DNA from: Actinomycetota bacterium
GTDB taxonomy: Bacteria > Actinomycetota > Acidimicrobiia > Acidimicrobiales > RAAP-2
DNA length: 64,000 bases
Direction: 5' to 3'
NCBI GenBank assembly: GCA_009699875.1
Contig: WLNI01000001.1
Span: 1,302,001 to 1,366,000, forward strand
Made by a program: the position numbers and the translations under genes. The notes beneath the pieces are model-generated. The model made no database searches, had not been told where the DNA came from, and saw nothing but the letters and a program-made list of their open reading frames with translations. Each line of letters starts with the position of its first letter. Position 1 is the stretch's first letter. Below are positions 48,644 through 57,482 of the stretch, piece by piece.

Positions 48644-49555
48644 ATGCCGGACTATGAATTTCTGCAGTACGAAGAACTTGAAGAAGGAAAAGTGGTTCGA
48701 ATTCTTCTGGATCGACCAGACACAAGGAACGCGCAGAACCGAGGGCTGTTAGTAGAGCTCGACGACGCATTTCGCCGAGCGGAAGAGAACGATGACGTAC
48801 GAGTCGTCATTCTTGGTGGCGTTGGCCCACTCTTCTCCTCTGGCCACGACATGGGTTCTGCAAAAGCCATGGAAGAGCGAACAACTCATCGTACGAGTGG
48901 GATCGACGGAGGAACAAGAGAAGGTGCAGAAGCTCGGATGCTTCAAGAGTGGCACTACTACTTCCAGAACACGTTGCGATGGAGGAATCTTCGAAAGATC
49001 ACGATCGCTCAAGTACAAGGAACGGTCTTTGCGGCAGGGCTCATGCTGATGTGGGCATGCGACCTCATTGTTGGAGCGGAAGACGCCTACTTTGCCGACG
49101 TGGTGGGAACCCGCCTTGGCATGTGCGGCGTTGAATACTTTGGTCACCCTTGGGAGTTCGGTCCTCGCCGGGCAAAGGAGCTGATGTTGACTGGAGACGC
49201 GATCGATGTTCACGAAGCGCACCGATTAGGAATGGTCAGCAAGGTGTTCCCGAACGATGAGCTTTCAGAGAAGACCTTGGCCTATGCCCGTCGTATCGCA
49301 GAGTTGCCAACGGTCACTGCACTGTTGATCAAAGAGTCGGTCAACCAGACGGTTGACAACATGGGCTTTTACAACTCGTTGCAAGCATGCTTCACCCTTC
49401 ACCAACTCAATCACTCACATTGGGCTGAGGTTCACGAGAACAAGTATCCGGTGGCCGTACCTGAAGACGGAATTGCTGACTGGAAGAACCCACCGCCAAT
49501 TCTTGTGTCGGTCCCAACTGAAGTTGAAGGACCGATTCCAACCAAGAAGAAATAG
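48644..49555 (+). CDS. Enoyl-CoA hydratase/isomerase (crotonase), GVEYFGHPWE subgroup
   Basis: A 303-residue crotonase. Oxyanion loops are LFSSGHDMGSAKA and GTVFAAGLMLMWACDLIVG. The active-site segment is FADVVGTRLGMCGVEYFGHP, like the gene at 9313, so these two are paralogues of one subgroup. The C-terminal tail (ADWKNPPPILVSV) is longer than normal. GAGAGGA lies upstream of ATG 48644. The 150-base spacer before it has a small ACACC/GGTGT dyad at 48581-48592. Confidence 0.9.
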   Translation: MPDYEFLQYEELEEGKVVRILLDRPDTRNAQNRGLLVELDDAFRRAEENDDVRVVILGGVGPLFSSGHDMGSAKAMEERTTHRTSGIDGGTREGAEARMLQEWHYYFQNTLRWRNLRKITIAQVQGTVFAAGLMLMWACDLIVGAEDAYFADVVGTRLGMCGVEYFGHPWEFGPRRAKELMLTGDAIDVHEAHRLGMVSKVFPNDELSEKTLAYARRIAELPTVTALLIKESVNQTVDNMGFYNSLQACFTLHQLNHSHWAEVHENKYPVAVPEDGIADWKNPPPILVSVPTEVEGPIPTKKK

Positions 49556-49576
49556 CGAGTCCATCGAGGTAATCTG

Positions 49577-51133
49577 ATGTTTGTCGGTACCTACGCCGCC
49601 TCTGCGCCTGATCGTCCCGCGGTCATTATGGGACAGAGCGGGGAGATCAAGACCTACAAGGACGTCAATGACGCCTCGATTCAGTTCGCTCGAGTGCTTC
49701 GCGGGTGTGGGTTGAAGCCTGGTGATCACTTCGCAGTGATGATGGAAAACCATGCTCGCTACTTCGAGATCGTCTGGGCGGGCATGCGCTCAGGGTTCTA
49801 CATCACGGCGGTGAATGCTCATCTGACGCCTGAAGAGGTTGGCTACATCGTCAATGACTCACAGGCCAAAGTCTTGATCACGACCGCGTCCCTGGCGTCG
49901 GTCGCAGAGTCGGTCAGGGAATTGACCCCTTTGGTAGAGCGACGGTTCATGGTCGACGGAACGGTCGATGGCTATGAGTCCTACGAAGAGACGATTGCTC
50001 ATGAATCACTCGATCCCTTAGAGAGTGAACAGCGAGGCCTCGTCATGCTCTACAGCTCGGGAACCACCGGGCGACCAAAAGGGATCAAGTTCCCTCTCCC
50101 GCCAGAGGACTCGCCACTCGGAGAGTGGGAGATAGGCCAACACAGCTCAAATCAGTATGGCTTCGGCGAAGACATGGTCTTTTTAAACACCGCCCCGCTC
50201 TATCACGCGGCCCCTCTTCGGACGTCGCTGGCGGTGCAAAGTGTGGGTGGCACCGTCGTCGTGATGGAGAAGTTCGATCCCACACTGGCGCTGCAACTCA
50301 TTGAACGAGAGCGAGTGACCCACAGTCAGTGGGTTCCCACAATGTTTATTCGCATGCTCAAGCTCCCTGAAGAAGTGCGATTGAGTTTTGATCTCTCAAG
50401 TCAAAGAGTCACGACCCATGCGGCTGCACCATGTCCCGTTCATGTCAAAGAGCAGATGATCGATTGGTGGGGGCCAATTCTTCATGAGTACTACGCCGGG
50501 ACCGAAGATATTGGGAGCACGGCAATCACGTCTGAGGAGTGGCTGGAGCACAAAGGTTCTGTTGGTCGACCCAGTCGTGGAGGAATCGTTCACATCTGTG
50601 ATGAGGACGGGAACGAACTTCCAACTGGCGAAACTGGAGCGATTTACTTCGAAGATTCACTCCGCAGCGTCGCCTACCACGGTGATGAGAAAAAGACCCG
50701 ATCCATCGAGCACCCAGATCACCCCACGTGGCGATGTCTGGGGGACATTGGTCGGGTTGATGGGGATGGCTACCTCTACCTCACTGACCGCAAAGCCTTC
50801 ATGATCGTTGCCGGTGGGGTCAACATCTACCCCCAAGAGATTGAAGACGTGCTCCTGGCACATCCGAAAGTCCTTGACGTGGCCGTCTTTGGAGTTCCCA
50901 ACGAGGAGTTAGGCGAAGAGGTCAAAGCAGTCGTACAGCCGATGGAACCAAATGAGATGGGCGATGCCTTGGGAGAAGAACTTCGAGCGTGGTGTCAAGA
51001 GCGACTGGCCAAGTTCAAAGTTCCACGGAGTTTTGATTTTGACGCACAACTTCCACGTCTTGATAACGGCAAGCTCTATAAATCAATCGTGAGAGACCGA
51101 TACTGGGAAGGCAAAGATTCCAGGGTTCTCTAA
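49577..51133 (+). CDS. Acyl-CoA synthetase (FadD-like)
   Basis: A 518-residue adenylate-forming ligase. It has LYSSGTTGRPKGIKFPL (158-174), APLYHAAPLRTSL, EYYAGTEDIGSTAI as A5, LGDIGRVDGDGYLYLTDRKA and the final catalytic Lys in PRLDNGKLYKS. LYHAAPL is typical of fatty-acyl-CoA ligases in mycobacteria that use hydrophobic ring-containing acids, though this cannot be proved here. It begins 21 bases after the crotonase with GAGG upstream and faces the P450 at 51140 with a 6-base gap. Confidence 0.9.
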   Translation: MFVGTYAASAPDRPAVIMGQSGEIKTYKDVNDASIQFARVLRGCGLKPGDHFAVMMENHARYFEIVWAGMRSGFYITAVNAHLTPEEVGYIVNDSQAKVLITTASLASVAESVRELTPLVERRFMVDGTVDGYESYEETIAHESLDPLESEQRGLVMLYSSGTTGRPKGIKFPLPPEDSPLGEWEIGQHSSNQYGFGEDMVFLNTAPLYHAAPLRTSLAVQSVGGTVVVMEKFDPTLALQLIERERVTHSQWVPTMFIRMLKLPEEVRLSFDLSSQRVTTHAAAPCPVHVKEQMIDWWGPILHEYYAGTEDIGSTAITSEEWLEHKGSVGRPSRGGIVHICDEDGNELPTGETGAIYFEDSLRSVAYHGDEKKTRSIEHPDHPTWRCLGDIGRVDGDGYLYLTDRKAFMIVAGGVNIYPQEIEDVLLAHPKVLDVAVFGVPNEELGEEVKAVVQPMEPNEMGDALGEELRAWCQERLAKFKVPRSFDFDAQLPRLDNGKLYKSIVRDRYWEGKDSRVL

Positions 51134-51139
51134 AACGAC

Positions 51140-52363
51140 TCAGCGAGTTCGGTGAACCGGCACACTGCCAAAGCCCGCCACGTTTGACATATTCACTCGG
51201 ACGCACTTTTCCTCGTCTACTTCAAACGATGGCCAACGCTTTGAAAGTTCCTCAAAGGCAATCCGACTTTCCATCCGGGCCAGCGCGGCACCAAGACAGC
51301 TATGGATGCCGTAGCCGAGGCCGAGTTGGAGTGTTGGTGGTCGATCAATATTGAAAACGTCTGGTTGATCGTAGAAGCGCTCATCTCGCAAGGCTGAGCC
51401 AGACACAAGAATCGTAGGGTGGCCAGCCGGGATGGTGACGCCGCTGTAGGTCGACTCTTTCACCGAGTATCGGCCCTGGTACTGAGACGGTGGGTAGTAG
51501 CGAAGTGTCTCTTCAACAGCTGGCCCGATCTTGCCTGGGTCGTCAATGATCTTTGCGTATTCACCAGGGTTCTTGTGAAAGAGGTAGACGGCGTTGCCGA
51601 CCAGCTTGGTCACGGTCTCTGCACCCGCACCACCAAGGAGGGTGGCAAAACCAGCGATCTCTGCATCGTCAAGTTTGGTCATCTCGCCGTTGTCTCGTTC
51701 AACTTCGACTTCAGTGAGGCGAGTCAACATATCGTCCCCAGGGTGCTTCCGCTTTTCCTGGACAAGCTCGTACCAGTAGATACCACTCTCGAGAGATGCC
51801 GCTTCTCCTTCAGGGGTGGGGTCCATCTGGCCAGGCTCTCGATGAAGAGTGAGGTCGATCCAGTGGCGAATCTTGTCGCTGTCACCATCAGGCACTCCGA
51901 GCATGCGACAGATAATTTCGGCAGGGAACGGAGCACTGAAGTCAGCCACCGCATCAAACGACTCTGCGTCATCAAAGGGAGCCAAATACGACTGGATGAC
52001 TTCTCGGACCATGGGCTCTAAGGCACCGATGGCACGTGGGGTAAAGACACGACTGACAAGGCTTCGCAGGCGGTCGTGCTCTGGGGGGTCCATCATGATG
52101 ATGGAGCGGTACATAGCGATCAGGTCGGGATCTTTACTCAGTGTCGAAAGGTCAACACCGTGGGCGCTTGAAAAGGTCTGCCAATTTCGATGCGCATCAC
52201 AGACATCGTCGTAGAGAAAGAGTGCCCAGAATCCGTATTTCTCGCTGAAGTACACCGGTGCTTCATCTCGCATTGTCCGATAGAGGTCGTAGGCCCCATT
52301 GAAGTACTCCTCGGAAAATGGGTCGAACTCTGCTGCTGAATTACTCATTGTTGGACTCGTCAT
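51140..52363 (-). CDS. Cytochrome P450
   Basis: A 407-residue P450. The I-helix is GGAGAETVTKL (245-255), with an AGAET core typical of actinobacterial P450s; ExxR is Glu285-Arg288 in EETLRYYPP; the heme loop is LGYGIHSCLG with Cys356 and Leu replacing the usual Phe. AAGGGGGA lies before ATG 52363. It follows an SDR gene by 83 bases on the same strand. It differs in family from the P450 at 39174. Confidence 0.92.
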   Translation of the reverse strand: MTSPTMSNSAAEFDPFSEEYFNGAYDLYRTMRDEAPVYFSEKYGFWALFLYDDVCDAHRNWQTFSSAHGVDLSTLSKDPDLIAMYRSIIMMDPPEHDRLRSLVSRVFTPRAIGALEPMVREVIQSYLAPFDDAESFDAVADFSAPFPAEIICRMLGVPDGDSDKIRHWIDLTLHREPGQMDPTPEGEAASLESGIYWYELVQEKRKHPGDDMLTRLTEVEVERDNGEMTKLDDAEIAGFATLLGGAGAETVTKLVGNAVYLFHKNPGEYAKIIDDPGKIGPAVEETLRYYPPSQYQGRYSVKESTYSGVTIPAGHPTILVSGSALRDERFYDQPDVFNIDRPPTLQLGLGYGIHSCLGAALARMESRIAFEELSKRWPSFEVDEEKCVRVNMSNVAGFGSVPVHRTR

Positions 52364-52446
52364 GGTGATTCCCCCTTCTACAACTTCGTGTGCTGATCGT
52401 ATCCTTATCTTCCTTAAAAACTCCAGCCGGGAATGTTTTTCGCCCT

Positions 52447-53184
52447 CTAACTGGGAGGGAGTTCGTCAGGCATCACGGTAATCTCATCGATTCGTGCACC
52501 GCTGTTCATGACTCGAATGACCTGAGCGGACATCTCCTCGACCGTCAGGGCTGCTCCGGCGGCGTAGCCTTCGACCGACCAGCGAGCGTGGAGCTCGCCG
52601 AAGAGTTCTGGATCCCAACTGTTTGCGAATCCGGTCATCGTCGGTCCAACGATAAACGTGGTGAGGCGAAGCCATGGGAACTCTCCACGCAGGCCTCGAG
52701 CGAGCTCATGAAGCGCTGCTTTCGAGGTCGTATATGGGACAAGACCTGGGTATGGTCGACCAACTGAACTTGAACCCAACAAGATCAAACGACCATTGCT
52801 TGCTTGGAGGTGAGGGAGAGCGGCTCGTGCCACAAGGGCAGCGCCGATGACATTTGTCTCGAGGACTTCGGCCCAGACGTCACGAGTGGCGTCGCCCATT
52901 CTCTTGAGAGGAGACGTCCCCGCTGAGTAGAGAATGACGTCAAGTCCACCGAAGTGCTTGGCTGCCTTCTCGACGGCATCTGAGCAGTGTTGGGGGTCGC
53001 GCACGTCACATTGAAGAGCAATTGTTGACTCGCCGCACTCTGCCACCGCCTCATCAAGCAGTTCGGTCCGACGGGCGGCGAAGGCGACATTGGCCCCAGC
53101 CCTTGCGGCCTGCAGGCCAGACTCGAGCCCGATCCCTGAGGATCCCCCTACGACCAAGATTCGCATTCCAGTCATCTCATTCAT
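52447..53184 (-). CDS. Short-chain dehydrogenase/reductase
   Basis: A 245-residue SDR from ATG 53184, preferred over 53199 because GGGGGA is five bases upstream. It has VVGGSSGIGLESGLQAARAG (cofactor), YSAGTSPLKR in place of NNAG, LLGSSSVGRP and YTTSK. It probably oxidises or reduces a hydroxyl introduced by the P450 encoded immediately downstream (51140). It diverges from the ACAD pair at 53293. Confidence 0.9.
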   Translation of the reverse strand: MNEMTGMRILVVGGSSGIGLESGLQAARAGANVAFAARRTELLDEAVAECGESTIALQCDVRDPQHCSDAVEKAAKHFGGLDVILYSAGTSPLKRMGDATRDVWAEVLETNVIGAALVARAALPHLQASNGRLILLGSSSVGRPYPGLVPYTTSKAALHELARGLRGEFPWLRLTTFIVGPTMTGFANSWDPELFGELHARWSVEGYAAGAALTVEEMSAQVIRVMNSGARIDEITVMPDELPPS

Positions 53185-53292
53185 AATTCCCCCAGTCATC
53201 TCGGTTTACTCAAATTGGCGTGAGTGCGTCCCGGCAGTATCGTTCAGATTCTGGGCGTCCGACAAGTCCAGGGGCAGAAGGGGAGAGACAGC

Positions 53293-54315
53293 ATGGATTT
53301 GAATCCCACGGCGGAGCAGGACCAATTGATCGATGCGTTCTCATCGCTCTATACGAAGGAGTCCTCAACCGAGCGAGTCCGAGCAGCGGAGCCTCTCGGC
53401 TTTGACGAAGAACTCTGGGACCATCTCAAAGAGATCGGTGCCTTAGAGATGGCGGTCGATGAGTCCTCAGGTGGATGGGGAGCCACCATGCTCGATCTTT
53501 CACTTGTCGCAGAACAACATGGTCGAGCCTTAGGAGCAGCACCCCTCTTTGAGTCACAAGTCGCACTTCGTCTTCTCGCTCGACTCGGCGAGCCGGCGAA
53601 AGAACTGCTTCGTGCGTCACTGGCCGGCGAGGCTCTCACGACCGTTGCACTCCATGGACCAACGAACGGATCTTTAAAGATGGTTCCTGCAGGGGCGATT
53701 GCCGATCGAGTGATCTTTCTTGATGGCGACAAGATATGCGTCGGGGGCACGTCTCAAAGAGTCATCATTGAAAACCTTGGCTCCATGCCCGTTGCTGACG
53801 TCTCGCTTGGTGGTGATGTTGAGGTGATCTCGACAGGTGCCCAGGCAAGGGACGCGTTTGAGATGCTCTTCGATGAGTGGTTTCTTCTCCTCGCGAATGC
53901 GCTGGTGGGGATTGGTGAGCGATCCATCGAGATCGGGGTTGACTACGTCAAAGAACGAAAAGCATTCGGTGTCCCCATTGGTTCGTTCCAGGCCATCTCA
54001 CACGGCCTCGCCGATGCGGCGACAGCGATGGATGGCAGCAAGCTACTTTCCAGAGAAGCAGCATGGTCTGCTGACGTGATGCCAGAGCGAACACGAGAAC
54101 TTGCGGCATTGGCGTTTGGCTTCTCGACAGAATCAGCTCGAGAGGCGAGTTATCGCGCGTTGCATTATCACGGTGGCTATGGCTTCATGCTTGAGTACGA
54201 CATTCAACTGTTCTTCCGTCGAGCGAAAGCATGGCCGGCACTCTATGGAGAGCCGAGCAAGAGTTTTGCGCGCGCAGAATCAGAACGACTTAAAAAAATT
54301 GAGAGTGGGGTATAG
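53293..54315 (+). CDS. Acyl-CoA dehydrogenase, small subunit of heteromeric pair
   Basis: A 340-residue shortened ACAD from ATG 53293. It begins MDLNPTAEQDQLIDAF, has a reduced middle domain and ends HYHGGYGFMLEYDIQLFFRR and a charged tail. KERKAFGVPIGSFQAISH is retained. The architecture is that of the smaller subunit in FadE28/29- or ChsE4/E5-type alpha2beta2 dehydrogenases. The larger partner follows after 2 bases. AGGGGAGAGA is the ribosome site. Confidence 0.87.
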   Translation: MDLNPTAEQDQLIDAFSSLYTKESSTERVRAAEPLGFDEELWDHLKEIGALEMAVDESSGGWGATMLDLSLVAEQHGRALGAAPLFESQVALRLLARLGEPAKELLRASLAGEALTTVALHGPTNGSLKMVPAGAIADRVIFLDGDKICVGGTSQRVIIENLGSMPVADVSLGGDVEVISTGAQARDAFEMLFDEWFLLLANALVGIGERSIEIGVDYVKERKAFGVPIGSFQAISHGLADAATAMDGSKLLSREAAWSADVMPERTRELAALAFGFSTESAREASYRALHYHGGYGFMLEYDIQLFFRRAKAWPALYGEPSKSFARAESERLKKIESGV

Positions 54316-54317
54316 CG

Positions 54318-55484
54318 ATGGATTTCACATTGGGAGAGAGAAGCGACATCTTCCGAGAGGAAGCTCGAGCATTTTTGGCTGAAGCCTTCACGCCCGAGGT
54401 CAAAGAGACGATGCATGAAACTGGTGTTCATCACAACTGGGACTTTCACAAGGCACTGGTTGAAAAAGGTTGGCTCGCCCCTGGCTGGCCAGTTGAGTAC
54501 GGCGGCCAAGGCCGTGACCCAATGGAGATGCTCGCATTTTCCGAAGAGTTCCAGCGAGCAGGTGCACCCACCTATGGAGTGGGGACCACAATTATGGTGT
54601 CGAGCATTCTTCGACACCTTGGCACTGAAGAGCAGAAGCAAGAGTTCCTCCCGAGAGCACTCCGAGGCGAGATCATCATTGTCCTCGGCTTCACAGAGCC
54701 TGAATCGGGCTCTGATGTTGCCGCTGCTCAAACACGCGCCGTTCGAGACGGTGACGAGTGGATCATCAACGGCCAGAAAATGTTCACCACGAACGCCCAA
54801 GAAGGCGACTATGCCTTCATGCTGACGAGGACAAATCCTGACGTGCCAAAGCATCAAGGTCTGACGACCTTCTTGGTGCCGCTCCGTCAAGAAGGTGTTG
54901 AGATTCAAGCAGTGAGAACACTCTCGGGCGAGCGAACAAATCTGACGTTTTATAACGACGTGAGGGTCCCCGACGCCATGCGTATCGGTGAAGTCGATGG
55001 CGGATGGGACGTGATGACGGTCGGGCTGACCTTTGAGCGATCCGGTGCCCAAGGTGGAGAGTCGATCCGTCTTCTCGAAGAGATGGAGGAGTGGGTACTC
55101 TCAGCGCACGATGATGATGGGAATCCTCGGAGAGAGGATCCTGACGTCTTGGCTCGTTTGGGAAAAGCCGCCGCAGAAAACGAGGTCAGTTCGCTGATGG
55201 GTCGAAGAAGTGCGTGGGTTCACGACACCGGTGGCATGCCAGGTGTTGAAGGATCGATGGGAAAGCTCTTCTCCTCTGAGGCCCTGACGAGACAGTCCGG
55301 TGACTTTGTCGATCTGCTTGGTGCCGATGGAATTCGAAGCCAAGGAGACCCCTCGGCAATTCAAGGTGGAGCTGCGGACTACGCATTTCGTTTTGCCCTT
55401 GGGGCGACCACCTATGGTGGAACGAGCGAAGTCCAAAGAAACATCATTGCCCAACGAGGGTTAGGACTTCCGAGAGCCAAATAA
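54318..55484 (+). CDS. Acyl-CoA dehydrogenase, large subunit of heteromeric pair
   Basis: A 388-residue ACAD with MDFTLGERSDIFREEARAFL, LGFTEPESGSDVAAAQ, WIINGQKMFTTNAQ and the C-terminal TYGGTSEVQRNIIAQRGLGL. It lies 2 bases after the small-subunit gene and is probably co-translated. In sterol side-chain degradation such pairs desaturate bulky acyl-CoAs that homotetrameric ACADs cannot accept. The next gene, an SDR, follows after 7 bases. Confidence 0.9.
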   Translation: MDFTLGERSDIFREEARAFLAEAFTPEVKETMHETGVHHNWDFHKALVEKGWLAPGWPVEYGGQGRDPMEMLAFSEEFQRAGAPTYGVGTTIMVSSILRHLGTEEQKQEFLPRALRGEIIIVLGFTEPESGSDVAAAQTRAVRDGDEWIINGQKMFTTNAQEGDYAFMLTRTNPDVPKHQGLTTFLVPLRQEGVEIQAVRTLSGERTNLTFYNDVRVPDAMRIGEVDGGWDVMTVGLTFERSGAQGGESIRLLEEMEEWVLSAHDDDGNPRREDPDVLARLGKAAAENEVSSLMGRRSAWVHDTGGMPGVEGSMGKLFSSEALTRQSGDFVDLLGADGIRSQGDPSAIQGGAADYAFRFALGATTYGGTSEVQRNIIAQRGLGLPRAK

Positions 55485-55491
55485 GAGGAGC

Positions 55492-56421
55492 ATGATGGCC
55501 GATCACTGGACCACGAATGACATTCCTGACCTGGCCGGCAAGACCGCCTTGGTAACAGGAGCGAATGCTGGTCTTGGCTATGAGATTTCCAAGATCTTGG
55601 CTGATCACGGTGCTCGAGTTCTTCTGGCGTGCCGAAACGCTGACAAAGCCCAGGCTGCCGCAACGACGATTCAAGAAGGGAATCCCAAAGGTTCTGTTGA
55701 AGTTCGGCAGGTTGACTTGGCCTCAATGGGTTCTATTGACGAACTTGCGGGAAAGATTATTGGAGAAGAGTCATCGCTTGATCTCTTGATCAATAACGCT
55801 GGTCTTATGGCTGTCGATGAAGAGAAGACGCAAGACGGGTTTGAGATGCAGCTGGGTGTCAATCATCTTGGTCACTTTGTTCTCACCGGTGGTCTCATGC
55901 CACTGCTTCTCTCTACACCAGGTTCTCGAGTGGTCTCCATGGCGAGCATGGGTCATCGTGCGGGTTGGATGAACTTTGATGACTTGATGTTTGAGAAACG
56001 TTCGTACAACCGTTGGTTCGCATATTTCCAGAGCAAACTCGCCAACATCTTGTTTACCGCTGAGCTGCAACGCCGACTCGGTCCAAATGCACCCACACAA
56101 GCCCTCGTGGCACACCCGGGTGCGTCGAATACTGACCTTGGGATGGAAGGCCATGGCCTCACGAACAAGCTCGTGAATATCGCAGTCCCTCGCACGACGC
56201 AGTCAGCAGCGCTGGGGGCCCTTCCTGCGGTTCGAGCAGCGGTAGATCCGACTGCAAAAGGTGGCCAGTTCTACGGTCCCCAGTTTCTTATCGTTGGCAA
56301 ATATCCAGTGGTTGAAACACCGAGTCGGCGCGGCCGAAATATGGGCGATGCACGTCGACTGTGGGAAGCATCTGAGGAGCTTACGGGGAGAACGATTGCG
56401 ACGTCGCTTCCGACGAACTAA
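55492..56421 (+). CDS. SDR, retinol-dehydrogenase-like
   Basis: A 309-residue SDR of the longer retinol-dehydrogenase/WWOX-type branch. It has VTGANAGLGYEISKILADHG, LINNAGLMAVDEEKTQDGFE, GVNHLGHFVLT, VVSMASMGHRAG and YFQSKLAN with the catalytic Tyr and Lys. The arginine after beta 2 (LACRN) suggests NADP. GAGGAGC lies just before the tandem ATG-ATG at 55492; the second ATG (55495) may be used. Third gene of the ACAD-ACAD-SDR operon. Confidence 0.9.
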   Translation: MMADHWTTNDIPDLAGKTALVTGANAGLGYEISKILADHGARVLLACRNADKAQAAATTIQEGNPKGSVEVRQVDLASMGSIDELAGKIIGEESSLDLLINNAGLMAVDEEKTQDGFEMQLGVNHLGHFVLTGGLMPLLLSTPGSRVVSMASMGHRAGWMNFDDLMFEKRSYNRWFAYFQSKLANILFTAELQRRLGPNAPTQALVAHPGASNTDLGMEGHGLTNKLVNIAVPRTTQSAALGALPAVRAAVDPTAKGGQFYGPQFLIVGKYPVVETPSRRGRNMGDARRLWEASEELTGRTIATSLPTN

Positions 56422-56429
56422 CGATTGGC

Positions 56430-57359
56430 TCAGCGATAGTCGCTGACGACCTCCGCGAACGCTTCGAGCTGTTCGAGGTAGTGCGAAAGCGAGTCGTGCT
56501 CAAAGTGGCATTGGAGCACAGTCGCTCCGGTGTCGATCAGGTTTATCACGATCTTCATTGCGCCGTCTCTGTCACGAACAGGATCGAGAGCACGACCATT
56601 GCGCAACACAATTTCTAAGGGTTCAGTCCGCTCATTCCAGGCCTGGGTGGACTGAGCATCTTGCAACAACTCTTTGATCTGGGGTGCCTTGAGACCAAAT
56701 GGCGCCCATCCATCTCCCAATTCAACGGCACGTCGAAGCGAGCGAGCCCCTTGGCCACCGATCCAAAGAGGTACGGGGTCTTGAACGGCGCATGGGTCAA
56801 GGAGGACGTCTGAGAATTGGTAGAACTCACCGCTATAGGTAGGGGTGGGAGTTGACATCGATGCCCGAAGTGCCTTGAGTGCGTCGTCAGCTCGAGCGCC
56901 TCGGTTGTCGTAGGGAACACCAAGGATCTCAAACTCTTCTTTGAGTGTCCCAACTCCTAATCCGAGGATGAGTCGCCCGTTGGTCACCGCATCCAAGGTC
57001 CCATAGCGTTTCGCGATCTCGAGTGGGTGGTGATAGCCAAGGACCAAGACATTGGTTGCGAATCGAAGCGACGTCGTCATGGCCGCTAGATAACCAAAAG
57101 TGGCAAGAGGATCGAAGTAGCGACCTCCTCGCTCCTGGGCGACATCATTCGGGACGACAATATGTTCGCTGCAGGTGAGATGGTCGTAGCCCAAGCGATC
57201 AGCACAAGTGGCAATCTTCACGACGTCGTCAATCGTTCCGGCCTTCTCCCACTCCGGGGCGAGAGATGGCAGCATGCTCAGCACGGGGGTCGTCAGCCCA
57301 AGTCGCAAAGGAAGAGTTGACTCGCTTTTGCTGTCGCTCATGTCGAGTTGTTCGCTCAC
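56430..57359 (-). CDS. LLM-class F420-dependent oxidoreductase
   Basis: A 309-residue LLM TIM-barrel protein. It shows LGYDHLTCSEHIVVPNDV, FATNVLVLGYHHPLEIAKRYGT, GRLILGLGVGTLKEEFEILG and PLWIGGQGARSLRRAVELGDG, split by position. The SEHIVVP element and long insert are typical of F420-dependent actinobacterial members. GTG 57359 has AAGGGG exactly six bases upstream and is the best start; ATG 57341 and 57449 are alternatives. It diverges from the ligase at 57483. Confidence 0.87.
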   Translation of the reverse strand: MSEQLDMSDSKSESTLPLRLGLTTPVLSMLPSLAPEWEKAGTIDDVVKIATCADRLGYDHLTCSEHIVVPNDVAQERGGRYFDPLATFGYLAAMTTSLRFATNVLVLGYHHPLEIAKRYGTLDAVTNGRLILGLGVGTLKEEFEILGVPYDNRGARADDALKALRASMSTPTPTYSGEFYQFSDVLLDPCAVQDPVPLWIGGQGARSLRRAVELGDGWAPFGLKAPQIKELLQDAQSTQAWNERTEPLEIVLRNGRALDPVRDRDGAMKIVINLIDTGATVLQCHFEHDSLSHYLEQLEAFAEVVSDYR

Positions 57360-57482
57360 GAAGAGCCCCTTGTCTTGAAGTTGGTGGGTTACGTGACCGA
57401 ACGTAGCACCGAGGGTTGATTTGGCAACAATGCGTCGAGAAGTAGCCATGCACGGGGCTTCGCCGATAGGGTTTGGCTCCTG

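Noticed and set aside
54243..55052. 269-residue minus-strand open frame
   Set aside because: Antisense to the large ACAD subunit; Cys/His-rich composition without a domain.
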